NCBI RefSeq assembly: GCF_001189915.1
Contig: NZ_LFLS01000025.1
Span: forward strand, 1-64,000
DNA: 64,000 bases
Direction: 5' to 3'
DNA from: Herbaspirillum autotrophicum
GTDB lineage: Bacteria > Pseudomonadota > Gammaproteobacteria > Burkholderiales > Burkholderiaceae_D
Made by a program: the position numbers and the translations under genes. Each line of letters begins with the position of its first letter. The first letter of the stretch is position 1. Positions 1 to 9,732 of this stretch are shown here, in pieces. Under the pieces are notes generated by a model. The model was not told where the DNA came from. It saw nothing but the letters and a program-made list of their open reading frames with translations, and did not search any database.

Positions 1-930
1 ATGCCGTTCGGTTTGTATCCGGTGTTTTTGATGAAGATGTTGTGTTTTGCCTTGTTTGCCTGCGCCTTCAATTTGCTGATCGGCTATACCGGCTTGCTGT
101 CGTTCGGCCATGCGGCGTTCTTTGGTGCGGCCGGTTATGTGGCCGGACATGCGCTCAAGAACTGGGGCGTGCCGACTGAACTGGGTCTGGTGCTGGGTAC
201 CGTCACCGGCGCGCTGATCGGTCTGGTGATGGGCCTGCTGGCGATTCGCCGGCAGGGGATTTACTTCACCATGATCACGCTGGCGCTGGCGCAGATGTTG
301 TACTTCGTGGCGTTGCAGGCACCGTTCACCGGTGGCGAAGACGGTCTGCAAGGCATCCCGCGCGGCAAGCTGCTGGGCTTCATTGATCTGGGCAACGATC
401 TGACCTTGTACTACGTGGTGCTGGCGATTGCGATTGCCGGTTTCGTGTTGATCGTGCGCACCATCCATTCCCCGTTCGGGCAAGTGTTGAAGGCGATCAA
501 GGAAAACGAACCGCGCGCCATTTCACTGGGCTATGACGTTGACCGTTACAAGTTGCTGGCGTTTGTGTTGTCGGCCGCGCTGACCGGTCTGGCCGGATCG
601 ACCAAGGCGCTGGTGCTGGGCTTTGAAACGCTGACCGACGTGCACTGGAGCATGTCGGGTCTGGTGGTGTTGATGACACTGGTCGGCGGTCTGGGCACCA
701 TCATCGGTCCTATCGTCGGCGCCGTGATCATCATCATGCTGGAAAACAAGCTCGGCGATATCGGCAACTGGCTGGCCAGCGTGACGCACATCGAGTGGTT
801 CACGACGCTCGGCGATTCGGTCACCATCGTTACCGGCTTCATCTTCATTGTTTGTGTACTGGCGTTCCGCCGCGGCATCGTCGGCGAAATTCTGGCGCTG
901 GCGGGCAAGAAGACTTCCGCGCCGCATTAA
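1..930 (+). CDS. livM: Branched-chain amino acid ABC transporter permease, LivM family (5' end at window edge)
   Basis: Inner-membrane permease of a high-affinity branched-chain amino-acid (or amide/urea-type) ABC importer. The 309 residues visible hold several hydrophobic segments and the LivM-typical run GYTGLLSFGHAAFFGAAGY near the N-terminus. The cytoplasmic coupling loop follows at about residues 165-200 (ENEPRAISLGYD). An ATG sits on the first base of the window, but family members usually carry about 20-40 more N-terminal residues and no ribosome site can be seen, so the true start may lie upstream. A strong terminator follows directly, so this is the last gene of its operon and partner genes must lie to the left. 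The substrate cannot be read from sequence. Confidence 0.85.
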   Translation: MPFGLYPVFLMKMLCFALFACAFNLLIGYTGLLSFGHAAFFGAAGYVAGHALKNWGVPTELGLVLGTVTGALIGLVMGLLAIRRQGIYFTMITLALAQMLYFVALQAPFTGGEDGLQGIPRGKLLGFIDLGNDLTLYYVVLAIAIAGFVLIVRTIHSPFGQVLKAIKENEPRAISLGYDVDRYKLLAFVLSAALTGLAGSTKALVLGFETLTDVHWSMSGLVVLMTLVGGLGTIIGPIVGAVIIIMLENKLGDIGNWLASVTHIEWFTTLGDSVTIVTGFIFIVCVLAFRRGIVGEILALAGKKTSAPH

Positions 931-952
931 GCAACCGCGTCCGGCTAAACAG

Positions 953-999
953 CCGCCGCACAGAAATCGGTAAAACGATTTGTGTGTGGCGGTTTTTTT
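953..999 (+). terminator. Rho-independent terminator after livM
   Basis: A 17-base arm (953-969) pairs almost fully with 976-992 around a 6-base loop and is followed by seven T. It closes the transcription unit of the transporter permease. Confidence 0.85.
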
Positions 1000-1072
1000 A
1001 TGGGCGCGCAATTTAAAATGCTCGCTGCCGATATGCCCCCGGAGGTTGCAGCAAAGGGGATGTAGAAACTGA

Positions 1073-1095
1073 ACTCGCCCTTGTTGAGGGCGAGT
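1073..1095. repeat. Perfect 9-bp hairpin upstream of the FAD monooxygenase
   Basis: ACTCGCCCT and AGGGCGAGT flank a 5-base loop about 70 bases upstream of the monooxygenase start. There is no T-tract, so it is not a standard terminator. It could be a leader hairpin or an operator. Function unknown. Confidence 0.4.
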
Positions 1096-1164
1096 CCGCA
1101 TTAACAAACAGAAAGAGTCATTCGTGTTCAGTTTTCATTTTGCGGCGGCGACGACGGCAATGCC

Positions 1165-2394
1165 ATGCGCATGACATCACTTAAGATAGCCATCGCCGGT
1201 GCCGGTCCCGGCGGACTTGCCGCTGCCTTGTATCTGCATCGGGCAGGGCATCACGTGACGCTGCTCGAGCGGTTTGCCGAACCGTCAGCAGTCGGCTCCG
1301 GTTTGATTTTGCAGCCGACCGGATTAACGGTGCTGGACGATCTCGGCCTGTTCGATGACATCGCCGCACTCGGCAGCCGTATTGATCGCTTGTTCGGCGC
1401 GGATGCAACTTCCGGCCGCACCGTACTCGATGTGCGCTATGCCGCCATCAAAGGCGGCCGTCATGGTATTGCCGTGCATCGGGCGGCGCTGTTTCATGTG
1501 CTGTTTGAAGCCGTACAGCGGGCCGGCATCGCTATCGATACCGGGCAGGAAATCGTTGGTCTGGAATCGTCCGTAGCGCAATCATGGCTGATCACGAAAG
1601 AGGCGCGCCGGCTCGGTACCTTCGATCTGGTGATTGATGCCAGCGGTTCACGCTCGCGTCTCAAGCGCTACGCCTTGCGCAGTTGTGAACCGAAACCGCT
1701 GACGTACGGTGCGTTCTGGGCCTCGTTGCGTGCTGACGCTGACAGGTCGGGCGATAACGCGCTGATTCAGCGCTACCAGAATGCAACTACGATGATCGGG
1801 TTGTTGCCGATCGGCAGGGCAGCGCCGGACCAGCCCGTAATGAAAGCTTTTTTCTGGAGTACCAAACCGGACCATGTCGAGGCCTTGATCGCGGCCGGGA
1901 TTGAAAGCTGGAAAGAGAAGGTCTGTTCCCTGTGGCCGGAGTGTGAATCGTATCTGGCACAGATCAATGATTTCGATGACATGACGCTGGCGCGTTATGG
2001 CCATCACACGTTGCCGATGCCGTTCGGTCCCAACCTGGCGATCATCGGGGACGCCGCCCATTCGACCAGTCCGCAGTTGGGGCAGGGCGCCAATATGGCA
2101 TTGCTGGACGCGCGTGCCTTGAGCCATGCGCTGGCGACCAGTACCGACCTGGCCTCGGCCTTGCCGCGTTACGCCGCCTCACGTCGCTTGCATATACGCA
2201 CTTTCCAGAGCTTGTCAGCGGCCTTCACGCCGTTTTATCAGTCCGACTCGACACTGTTCCCCTGGATTCGCGATAAGGTCGTGGCGACCCTGTCACGCGT
2301 GCCGCCGGCGCCGCAGTTACTGGCGTCGATGGTGGCGGGTACCTTGATCGATCCGTTCAAACCGATTGGCCTGACTGAACGGCGTTGGGAATGA
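1165..2394 (+). CDS. FAD-dependent monooxygenase (UbiH/salicylate hydroxylase-like)
   Basis: Class A flavoprotein monooxygenase of 409 residues, expected to hydroxylate an aromatic or quinone-like substrate using NAD(P)H and O2. The N-terminus carries the GxGxxG dinucleotide fold (GAGPGG, about residues 11-16) and an acidic residue ending strand two (LLERF). A second FAD-binding GD motif (IIGDAAHSTSP, about residues 292-302) is followed by GQGANMALLDA, all in family order. The first ATG is followed by a second two codons later, and either may start. It stands alone between a terminator and a short VOC gene. The substrate cannot be assigned. Confidence 0.82.
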   Translation: MRMTSLKIAIAGAGPGGLAAALYLHRAGHHVTLLERFAEPSAVGSGLILQPTGLTVLDDLGLFDDIAALGSRIDRLFGADATSGRTVLDVRYAAIKGGRHGIAVHRAALFHVLFEAVQRAGIAIDTGQEIVGLESSVAQSWLITKEARRLGTFDLVIDASGSRSRLKRYALRSCEPKPLTYGAFWASLRADADRSGDNALIQRYQNATTMIGLLPIGRAAPDQPVMKAFFWSTKPDHVEALIAAGIESWKEKVCSLWPECESYLAQINDFDDMTLARYGHHTLPMPFGPNLAIIGDAAHSTSPQLGQGANMALLDARALSHALATSTDLASALPRYAASRRLHIRTFQSLSAAFTPFYQSDSTLFPWIRDKVVATLSRVPPAPQLLASMVAGTLIDPFKPIGLTERRWE

Positions 2395-2512
2395 TGTTTT
2401 TCCGTCGTGAAAGCATTCGCTCATTGTCATAAAAGCAATGTATAAAGCTGTGGATAAGTCGATGATAACTTGGCCGCAGAATATTCAACATCACCTCTTC
2501 ACCTCACACATC

Positions 2513-2884
2513 ATGAAACTGTTGCCAGCCATTCCTGTTTTTCGCATCTTCTCGGTTGAAAAAGCCAAGGAGTTTTATCTTGATTACCTCGGTTTCTCGC
2601 TGGACTGGGAGCATCAGTACGAAGACAACTTCCCTTTGTATCTTCAGGTGTCGCGGTCTGGATTGATTATCCACTTGAGCGAGCATCACGGCGACAGCAC
2701 GCCGGGATCGACGGCATTCATCCCGGTAGAAGAGATTGATGCCTTTCATGCCGAACTCTCGCAAAAGAACTACCGCTTTGCCAAGCCGGGAGTCGACACC
2801 GAAGGCTGGGGGCGGGTGATGCAGATCGCCGACCCGTTCGGTAACCGGTTGCGATTCTGTGAATTCAATAAAGAAGAAGCCTGA
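2513..2884 (+). CDS. Glyoxalase/bleomycin-resistance (VOC) family protein
   Basis: A 123-residue cytoplasmic protein with the paired beta-alpha-beta-beta-beta layout of the vicinal oxygen chelate superfamily. It starts LLPAIPVFRIFSVEKAKEFY and ends with the typical DPFGNRLRFCEF. The pattern is closest to the bleomycin-resistance/glyoxalase branch that sequesters or modifies small molecules. The reading frame stays open further upstream, but the ATG at 2513 begins the conserved domain and is preferred. No strong Shine-Dalgarno is visible. No partner gene indicates the ligand. Confidence 0.8.
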   Translation: MKLLPAIPVFRIFSVEKAKEFYLDYLGFSLDWEHQYEDNFPLYLQVSRSGLIIHLSEHHGDSTPGSTAFIPVEEIDAFHAELSQKNYRFAKPGVDTEGWGRVMQIADPFGNRLRFCEFNKEEA

Positions 2885-3202
2885 GTCTGGTCCCCGGCCG
2901 GCAGCATTGATTTAAAAGCAATGCTGCCGCTTGGCGCTGAATACTTGCCGCAAGGCATGGCCGGTTGGTCGGTGCCGGCGCGAAAATCTTGTTCTGTTGC
3001 CGGCACTGCCCGCTATCGAAATACATTGCCTGGTGGTGGGGCAGGCCGGGGAAATTGTCCTGAAGCCGTCGCTGCCCAAGAGTAAAATAGACGTCCTGTC
3101 TGGCAGTCATCTCAGTCGGCTGCTTATCTTGTTTTATCCCCATTTCCGCGAAAGTTTTCCCGATGTATTCCTGTCTGCTGTTGTCGTCACGGGTGGTTTG
3201 CC
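2885..3202. other. Intergenic stretch holding one strong hairpin
   Basis: There is no supported gene here. The only clear structure is the 11-bp hairpin at 2899-2929. Short reading frames on both strands show no recognisable domain or ribosome site. Confidence 0.5.
2899..2929 (+). terminator. Hairpin after the VOC gene (terminator-like, no T-tract)
   Basis: CGGCAGCATTG and CAATGCTGCCG form a perfect 11-bp stem with a 9-base loop, 15 bases after the stop codon. It lacks a T-run, so it may act as an mRNA 3'-end stabiliser or a Rho-assisted stop. Confidence 0.45.
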
Positions 3203-3964
3203 ATGCCTGACTATTTCATTCTGTGTGCCGCTGCATTTCTCGCCGGGTTGGTTGATGCGGTAGTCGGTGGCGGTGGCCTGGTACTGATTCCTGCCTTGTT
3301 CTCGGTTTTCCCCAATATGGCGCCGGCCACCTTGTTTGGTACGAATAAAGTCGCCAGTGTCATGGGTACCTCCGCCGCAGCCATCAATTTCGCAAAAAAA
3401 GTCCGGATTCAGTGGAGTGCTGCTACCCCTGCAGCAATTGCGGCTTTTGCCTTGTCTTTTCTGGGTGCTTATACCGTTACCCATATTCCAACCGACCTGA
3501 TCCGCAAGGCCTTGCCGTTTGTGCTGATCGCGGTTGCTATCTATACCCTCAAGAAAAAAGACTTTGGCAAAACCCATGCGCCATTGCTTTCGGGCAGCAG
3601 GGAAAAATGGTTCGCGGTACTGATAGGTGGGGGCGTCGGATTTTACGATGGCGTTTTCGGTCCTGGTACTGGCAGCTTCCTGGTGTTCTTGTTTGTGCGG
3701 GTATTTGGCTATGATTTTCTGGCGGCCTCGGCCGTATCCAAGGTAGTCAACGTTGCTACCAACCTCGCCGCATTATTCTGGTTTTCCTATAGTGGCCACG
3801 TTATCTGGCAACTCGGTTTGTTGATGGCAATTTTCAATATCGCGGGTTCGTTGATTGGCAGCCGGCTCGCCATCAAACATGGCAGCGACTTTGTGCGCAA
3901 GTTATTCCTGTTCGTGGTGAGTGCCTTGATTTTGAAGACCGGTTACGATGCCTTCTTCAAATAG
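3203..3964 (+). CDS. TSUP/TauE-SafE family membrane transporter
   Basis: A polytopic inner-membrane protein of 253 residues with about eight hydrophobic segments. The duplicated TSUP signature is seen as AGLVDAVVGGGGLVLIPAL near residues 14-32 and GGGVGFYDGVFGPGTGSF near residues 145-162. Family members export sulfoacetate, sulfite or related organosulfur anions or move them across the membrane, but individual substrates vary. It is transcribed toward the two parS sites and mnmG. A tau transporter lies 15 kb away and is not evidence for a shared pathway. Confidence 0.85.
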   Translation: MPDYFILCAAAFLAGLVDAVVGGGGLVLIPALFSVFPNMAPATLFGTNKVASVMGTSAAAINFAKKVRIQWSAATPAAIAAFALSFLGAYTVTHIPTDLIRKALPFVLIAVAIYTLKKKDFGKTHAPLLSGSREKWFAVLIGGGVGFYDGVFGPGTGSFLVFLFVRVFGYDFLAASAVSKVVNVATNLAALFWFSYSGHVIWQLGLLMAIFNIAGSLIGSRLAIKHGSDFVRKLFLFVVSALILKTGYDAFFK

Positions 3965-3978
3965 CTTTTAGTCACGAT

Positions 3979-3994
3979 TGTTTCACGTGGAACA
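3979..3994. promoter_or_regulatory. parS-like ParB-binding site 1
   Basis: TGTTTCACGTGGAACA matches the near-universal parS palindrome TGTTTCACGTGAAACA at 15 of 16 bases. It lies just upstream of mnmG, with parA and parB 4-5 kb downstream. This is the usual setting for the centromere of an origin-proximal partition system. Confidence 0.88.
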
Positions 3995-4017
3995 ATCGGA
4001 TCATCATTTGGATAAAA

Positions 4018-4039
4018 ACATGGGGCTGCGGCTCCATGT
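4018..4039 (+). terminator. Possible weak terminator of the TSUP gene
   Basis: ACATGGGGC and GCTCCATGT form a 9-bp stem with one G-T pair and a 4-base loop. Only a short TTTC follows. The right arm overlaps the first bases of the second parS site. Confidence 0.35.
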
Positions 4040-4052
4040 TTCACGTGAAACA
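4037..4052. promoter_or_regulatory. parS ParB-binding site 2 (perfect)
   Basis: TGTTTCACGTGAAACA is an exact match to the consensus parS. It lies 58 bp from site 1, about 85 bp upstream of mnmG. Two close sites of this kind normally nucleate ParB spreading near oriC. Confidence 0.93.
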
Positions 4053-4097
4053 TTCGAATAAATAAGACAGGCCCCAATGCCTGCCTTAAAAAGACTT

Positions 4098-4103
4098 TAT
4101 AAT
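4098..4103 (+). promoter_or_regulatory. Candidate -10 box of the mnmG promoter
   Basis: A perfect TATAAT lies 35 bp upstream of the mnmG start. The matching -35 region is poor, so this is a weakly supported promoter call. Confidence 0.4.
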
Positions 4104-4137
4104 CACGCCTCTGTTCACCGTCTCCACGAGGCGCATT

Positions 4138-6078
<1,941 letters not shown>

Positions 6079-6079
6079 G

Positions 6080-6745
6080 ATGACGATGGCAACAATCAAT
6101 ACCAACACGTTGGCCGGGACCTTGCGCACCGGCGCACTGGAGCTGGGTCTCGATCTGAATCCGGCCCAGCAGGAAAAACTGCTGGCCTATCTGGCGCTGA
6201 TGGCGAAGTGGAACAAGGTGTATAACCTGACCGCATTGCGCGATCCGCAACAGATGATGACACATCATCTGCTGGACTCGCTGGCAGCGGTAGCTGCATT
6301 CAGCGGCGCCCGCAACGTACTCGATGTCGGTGCTGGTGGCGGCTTGCCGGGCATCGTGCTGGCTATCTGGGCCGAGCAGGCCGCGCCCGACATGCGCATC
6401 AGCATGATCGACACGGTCCACAAGAAAACCGCATTTCTGACGCAAGCCAAGGCTGAGTTGCAATTAAGCAATGTATCGGTCTATACGGCGCGGGTTGAAC
6501 AGTTGCAAGTTGAGCAACTGTTCGATGTGATTACTTCGCGCGCCTTTGCCGAACTCAATGATTTCATCAACTGGTCGCAGCATCTGCTGCAAGCTGGTGG
6601 TCGTTATATCGCCATGAAAGGCGTCTTGCCCGCAGATGAAATTTCCCGTTTGCCGGCTGGCTGGAAAGTCACCGGCAACCGCCAGTTGCAAGTCCCGGGT
6701 CTGGACGTCGAACGCCATTTGATCTTTATAGAAAGAGGGCACTGA
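6080..6745 (+). CDS. rsmG: 16S rRNA (guanine-527-N7)-methyltransferase RsmG (GidB)
   Basis: SAM-dependent methyltransferase that modifies G527 of 16S rRNA; its loss gives low-level streptomycin resistance. The SAM-binding LDVGAGGGLPGI motif, the NLTA(L)RDP segment and the ITSRAFA motif are all seen, and the length of about 220 residues is normal. The frame is open further upstream inside mnmG. The ATG at 6080, or the one at 6086, fits the family start and the AGGA just before it. It is co-transcribed with mnmG, and its stop overlaps the next start by one base. Confidence 0.97.
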   Translation: MTMATINTNTLAGTLRTGALELGLDLNPAQQEKLLAYLALMAKWNKVYNLTALRDPQQMMTHHLLDSLAAVAAFSGARNVLDVGAGGGLPGIVLAIWAEQAAPDMRISMIDTVHKKTAFLTQAKAELQLSNVSVYTARVEQLQVEQLFDVITSRAFAELNDFINWSQHLLQAGGRYIAMKGVLPADEISRLPAGWKVTGNRQLQVPGLDVERHLIFIERGH

Positions 6746-7281
6746 TGAAGAAACTCGTACTGAGTGCAATACTGGCCATCGCCAGTTTGCAAACCGTCAC
6801 CGCGCAAGAAGTCAGCGCCGTACCCGCAGTCGATCTCAAGCGCTATGTCGGCAAATGGTATGAAATCGCAAAATTCCCCAATAGTTTTCAAAAGAAATGC
6901 GTTGCCAACACCAGCGCCGAATATCGTGCGCGCGAGGATGGCGCGATTGATGTCATCAATCGTTGCAAGACCGCCGACGGCAGCGTCGATGAAGCACAGG
7001 GTCTGGCGCGCGTGATCGACACCGGCAGCAACGCCAAATTGCAGGTGCGCTTTGCACCGGCCTGGTTATCGTGGTTCCCGCTGGTGTGGGGCGATTACTG
7101 GGTGATTGATCTCGATCCCGACTATACGGTCGCCACCGTCGGTACGCCGGCGCGTGATTACCTGTGGATTTTGTCGCGCACACCGGCGCTGTCGGCGGCG
7201 CAGTACGAGACCGCAGTCAATAACGCGACCAAGCAAGGCTTCGATACTTCCCGTCTGATCAAAACGGTACAGGAGCAATAA
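6745..7281 (+). CDS. Lipocalin family protein (Blc-like), secreted rather than lipidated
   Basis: A 178-residue lipocalin with a cleavable signal peptide (residues 1 to about 20, ending VTAQ). The lipocalin motif KRYVGKWYEIAKFPN follows at about residues 31-45. Family members bind hydrophobic ligands such as lysophospholipids and help maintain the envelope. E. coli Blc is an outer-membrane lipoprotein, but no lipobox cysteine is seen here, so the product is probably periplasmic. The ATG overlaps the last base of the rsmG stop, which suggests translational coupling. Confidence 0.85.
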   Translation: MKKLVLSAILAIASLQTVTAQEVSAVPAVDLKRYVGKWYEIAKFPNSFQKKCVANTSAEYRAREDGAIDVINRCKTADGSVDEAQGLARVIDTGSNAKLQVRFAPAWLSWFPLVWGDYWVIDLDPDYTVATVGTPARDYLWILSRTPALSAAQYETAVNNATKQGFDTSRLIKTVQEQ

Positions 7282-7282
7282 C

Positions 7283-7915
7283 ATGCTGGCCACATTTCAC
7301 GCCCTCGGCATTACCGATGTCTGGCAACTGATTGCCGCTACCGTCATCTTTCTGATGTTGCCTGGACCCGGCACGTTTTGCGTGCTGACATGTTCGGCCA
7401 AGCATGGTTTGCGCGGCGGCTTTGCGGCTATCGCCGGCCTGATGCTGGGTGACATCGTCTTGATGTTCCTGGCAGCGATTGGCGTGGCGGCGTTGCTGCA
7501 TGCCAACCCGCTGCTGTTCAAGGGCATGCAGTATCTGGGCGCGGCCTATCTGGCTTATCTTGGTGTGCGACTGTTGTTGGCGCGTGGCGAAGACAGTGGC
7601 GCGCTGGTGCCGTTTTCCAATGCCGCCGATTTCCGTCGCGGTTTTCTGGTGACGCTGATCAACCCCAAGGCCATCGTGTTCTACATGGCGTTCTTTCCCG
7701 TGTTCATCGATCCGGCTACGCAACGCGGCAGCCTGACCTTCCTGACCATGGGCGCGGTAATTTGTACTTGCACGCTGTTGTATGGCAGCCTGCTGGTGGT
7801 GGCTGGAAATGCTGCCGCCAAACGACTGGCCCGTAATCGCACCATCGCTTCACTGGCATCACGCGCTGCAGGAATTTTCCTGATCGGCTTCGGCATCAAA
7901 TTGACGACAAACTAA
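7283..7915 (+). CDS. LysE/RhtB family amino-acid exporter
   Basis: A 210-residue inner-membrane protein with about six hydrophobic segments and the family signature LPGPGTFCVLTCSAKHGLRGG near residues 30-50. NPKAIVFYMAFFP follows in the second half. LysE/RhtB proteins export amino acids such as homoserine, threonine, leucine or lysine; the substrate is not predictable here. It starts one base after the lipocalin stop and is followed 7 bases later by parA, so it probably shares the long mnmG-parA transcript. Confidence 0.85.
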   Translation: MLATFHALGITDVWQLIAATVIFLMLPGPGTFCVLTCSAKHGLRGGFAAIAGLMLGDIVLMFLAAIGVAALLHANPLLFKGMQYLGAAYLAYLGVRLLLARGEDSGALVPFSNAADFRRGFLVTLINPKAIVFYMAFFPVFIDPATQRGSLTFLTMGAVICTCTLLYGSLLVVAGNAAAKRLARNRTIASLASRAAGIFLIGFGIKLTTN

Positions 7916-7922
7916 AACACCT

Positions 7923-8693
7923 ATGGCTAAAATTTTTTGCGTTGCAAATCAAAAGGGCGGTGTCGGTAAAACCACTACTGCCGTCAACCTGGCTGCCGGA
8001 CTGGCGCAACACAAACAGCGCGTATTGCTGGCCGATCTGGACCCGCAGGGCAATGCAACCATGGGGGCCGGCATCAACAAGTCGACCCTCGAAGGCTCAA
8101 TCTACGAAGTGCTGCTCGGCATGGCTGACATCAAGAGCGTGCGCAAGACTTCCGAAACCGGCAGTTTCGATGTGCTGCCGGCCAACCGTGAACTGGCCGG
8201 CGCCGAAGTTGAAATGGTGGAACTGGAAAACCGCGAAAAACGCCTCAAGGATGCGTTCGCAGCGGTCGCCGATGATTATGACTTCATCCTCATCGATTGC
8301 CCGCCGGCGCTGTCGCTGCTGACCCTCAACGGTTTGTGCGCAGCACACGGCGTGATCATTCCGATGCAGTGCGAATACTATGCGCTGGAAGGTTTGTCGG
8401 ATCTGGTCAATACCATCAAGAAGGTGCATGCCAAACTGAATCCGGATCTCAAGATCATCGGTCTGCTGCGGGTCATGTTCGACCCGCGCATGACCTTGTC
8501 GCAACAGGTATCGGACCAACTCGAACAGCATTTTGGCGACAAGGTTTTCAAGACGGTGATTCCACGCAATGTGCGGCTGGCGGAAGCGCCGTCGTATGGC
8601 ATGCCGGGCGTCAACTTTGATGCGGCTTCCAAAGGTGCGCAAGCGTATATCGCGTTTGGCGCCGAGATGGTGGAGCGCATCAAAACCCTGTAA
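7923..8693 (+). CDS. parA: Chromosome partitioning ATPase ParA (Soj)
   Basis: A 256-residue deviant-Walker ATPase that binds DNA non-specifically in its ATP form and moves ParB-parS complexes to segregate the origin region. The deviant Walker A KGGVGKTT lies at residues 11-18. The conserved DLDPQGNAT follows, then the Walker B-like FILIDCPPALS. Length and lack of an N-terminal HTH match chromosomal Soj-type rather than plasmid ParA. It precedes parB and lies near two parS sites. Confidence 0.97.
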   Translation: MAKIFCVANQKGGVGKTTTAVNLAAGLAQHKQRVLLADLDPQGNATMGAGINKSTLEGSIYEVLLGMADIKSVRKTSETGSFDVLPANRELAGAEVEMVELENREKRLKDAFAAVADDYDFILIDCPPALSLLTLNGLCAAHGVIIPMQCEYYALEGLSDLVNTIKKVHAKLNPDLKIIGLLRVMFDPRMTLSQQVSDQLEQHFGDKVFKTVIPRNVRLAEAPSYGMPGVNFDAASKGAQAYIAFGAEMVERIKTL

Positions 8694-8706
8694 CAACAGC
8701 GCCGGT

Positions 8707-8730
8707 CGGCCTGTGTTGAGGCACAGGCCG
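8707..8730 (+). other. Perfect 9-bp hairpin between parA and parB
   Basis: CGGCCTGTG and CACAGGCCG enclose a 6-base loop 14 bases after parA. No T-tract follows. It may modulate the parA-to-parB ratio as an attenuator or a processing/stability element; this is inference. Confidence 0.5.
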
Positions 8731-8774
8731 GGTGCGGATCGAATCTGCTGTATATCAATATCTGGATGAATGAC

Positions 8775-9686
8775 ATGGCAACGAAAAAATCAAAAGGCTT
8801 GGGCCGCGGACTGGAAGCACTGTTGGGTGGCTCCTCCGACATTACTGAAGAAGTGCCGGTGATCGCCGGCTCGCCGTCGGTGATGGCAGTGACCGATCTG
8901 CAGGCGGGTAAATATCAGCCGCGCAGCCGCATGGATGAAGGTGCGCTCAATGAGCTGGCGGCGTCGATCAAGGAGCAGGGTTTGCTGCAACCGATCCTGA
9001 TTCGCCCGATTGCTTCGCACAACGGTCATGACCGCTATGAAATCATCGCCGGTGAACGTCGCTTCCGTGCCGCCAAGATTGCCGGCCTGACGGAAGTGCC
9101 GGTATTGGTCAAGGATGTCGACGACCAGACCACGGCGGCGATGGCGCTGATCGAAAACATGCAGCGCGAGGATTTGAATCCGCTGGAAGAAGCGCAAGGT
9201 ATTCACCGCCTGATCACCGATTTCAATTTCACGCACGAACAGGCCGCGGTGGCGGTTGGCCGTTCGCGCAGCGCGGTTTCCAATCTGCTGCGCTTGCTGA
9301 ATCTGGCCAAGCCGGTGCAGACCATGCTGATGGCCGGCGATATCGACATGGGCCACGCCCGCGCCTTGCTGGCGGTCGACTCGGCGACCCAGATCAATCT
9401 GGCCAATCAGGTTGTGGCCAAGCGCATGTCGGTACGCGAAGCCGAGAAGCTGGTGGTGCGCACGACAGTGGAACAGGCTGCCACCAACAAACCGCACGGC
9501 AAGGGCGGCAAGGAAAAGTCGCGCGACATTTCACGCCTGGAAGAAGAACTGTCCGACTTGCTGGCAACGCAGGTGGCGATCAAGACTGGCGCCAAGAACA
9601 AGGGCCAGTTGATCATCAACTTCTCCGACCTCGATGCACTTGATGGCGTGATTGCCCGTTTGCGCGGCGAAATGGCCGAGCAATAA
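8775..9686 (+). CDS. parB: Chromosome partitioning protein ParB (Spo0J)
   Basis: CTP-dependent DNA clamp that loads at parS and spreads along the origin region. It opens with the family hallmark KGLGRGLEALLG. The ParB/CTPase domain has box II GERRFRAAKIAGL and the ENMQREDLNPLEEA segment. A central HTH (about residues 160-185, FNFTHEQAAVAVGRSRSAVSN, split here for reference) and a C-terminal dimerisation domain complete about 303 residues. An in-frame ATG exists three codons earlier; 8775 is preferred because CTGGA lies 9 bases before it. The consensus parS sites upstream of mnmG are its expected targets. Confidence 0.96.
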   Translation: MATKKSKGLGRGLEALLGGSSDITEEVPVIAGSPSVMAVTDLQAGKYQPRSRMDEGALNELAASIKEQGLLQPILIRPIASHNGHDRYEIIAGERRFRAAKIAGLTEVPVLVKDVDDQTTAAMALIENMQREDLNPLEEAQGIHRLITDFNFTHEQAAVAVGRSRSAVSNLLRLLNLAKPVQTMLMAGDIDMGHARALLAVDSATQINLANQVVAKRMSVREAEKLVVRTTVEQAATNKPHGKGGKEKSRDISRLEEELSDLLATQVAIKTGAKNKGQLIINFSDLDALDGVIARLRGEMAEQ

Positions 9687-9696
9687 ATTCCTCCGG

Positions 9697-9722
9697 GGCC
9701 GCGCACTGTGCGGCCTTTTTTA
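9697..9722 (+). terminator. Rho-independent terminator after parB
   Basis: GGCCGC and GCGGCC close a 7-base loop and are followed by seven T. It ends the partition operon and separates it from the converging toxin-like genes. Confidence 0.85.
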
Positions 9723-9732
9723 ATGCCGCTGC

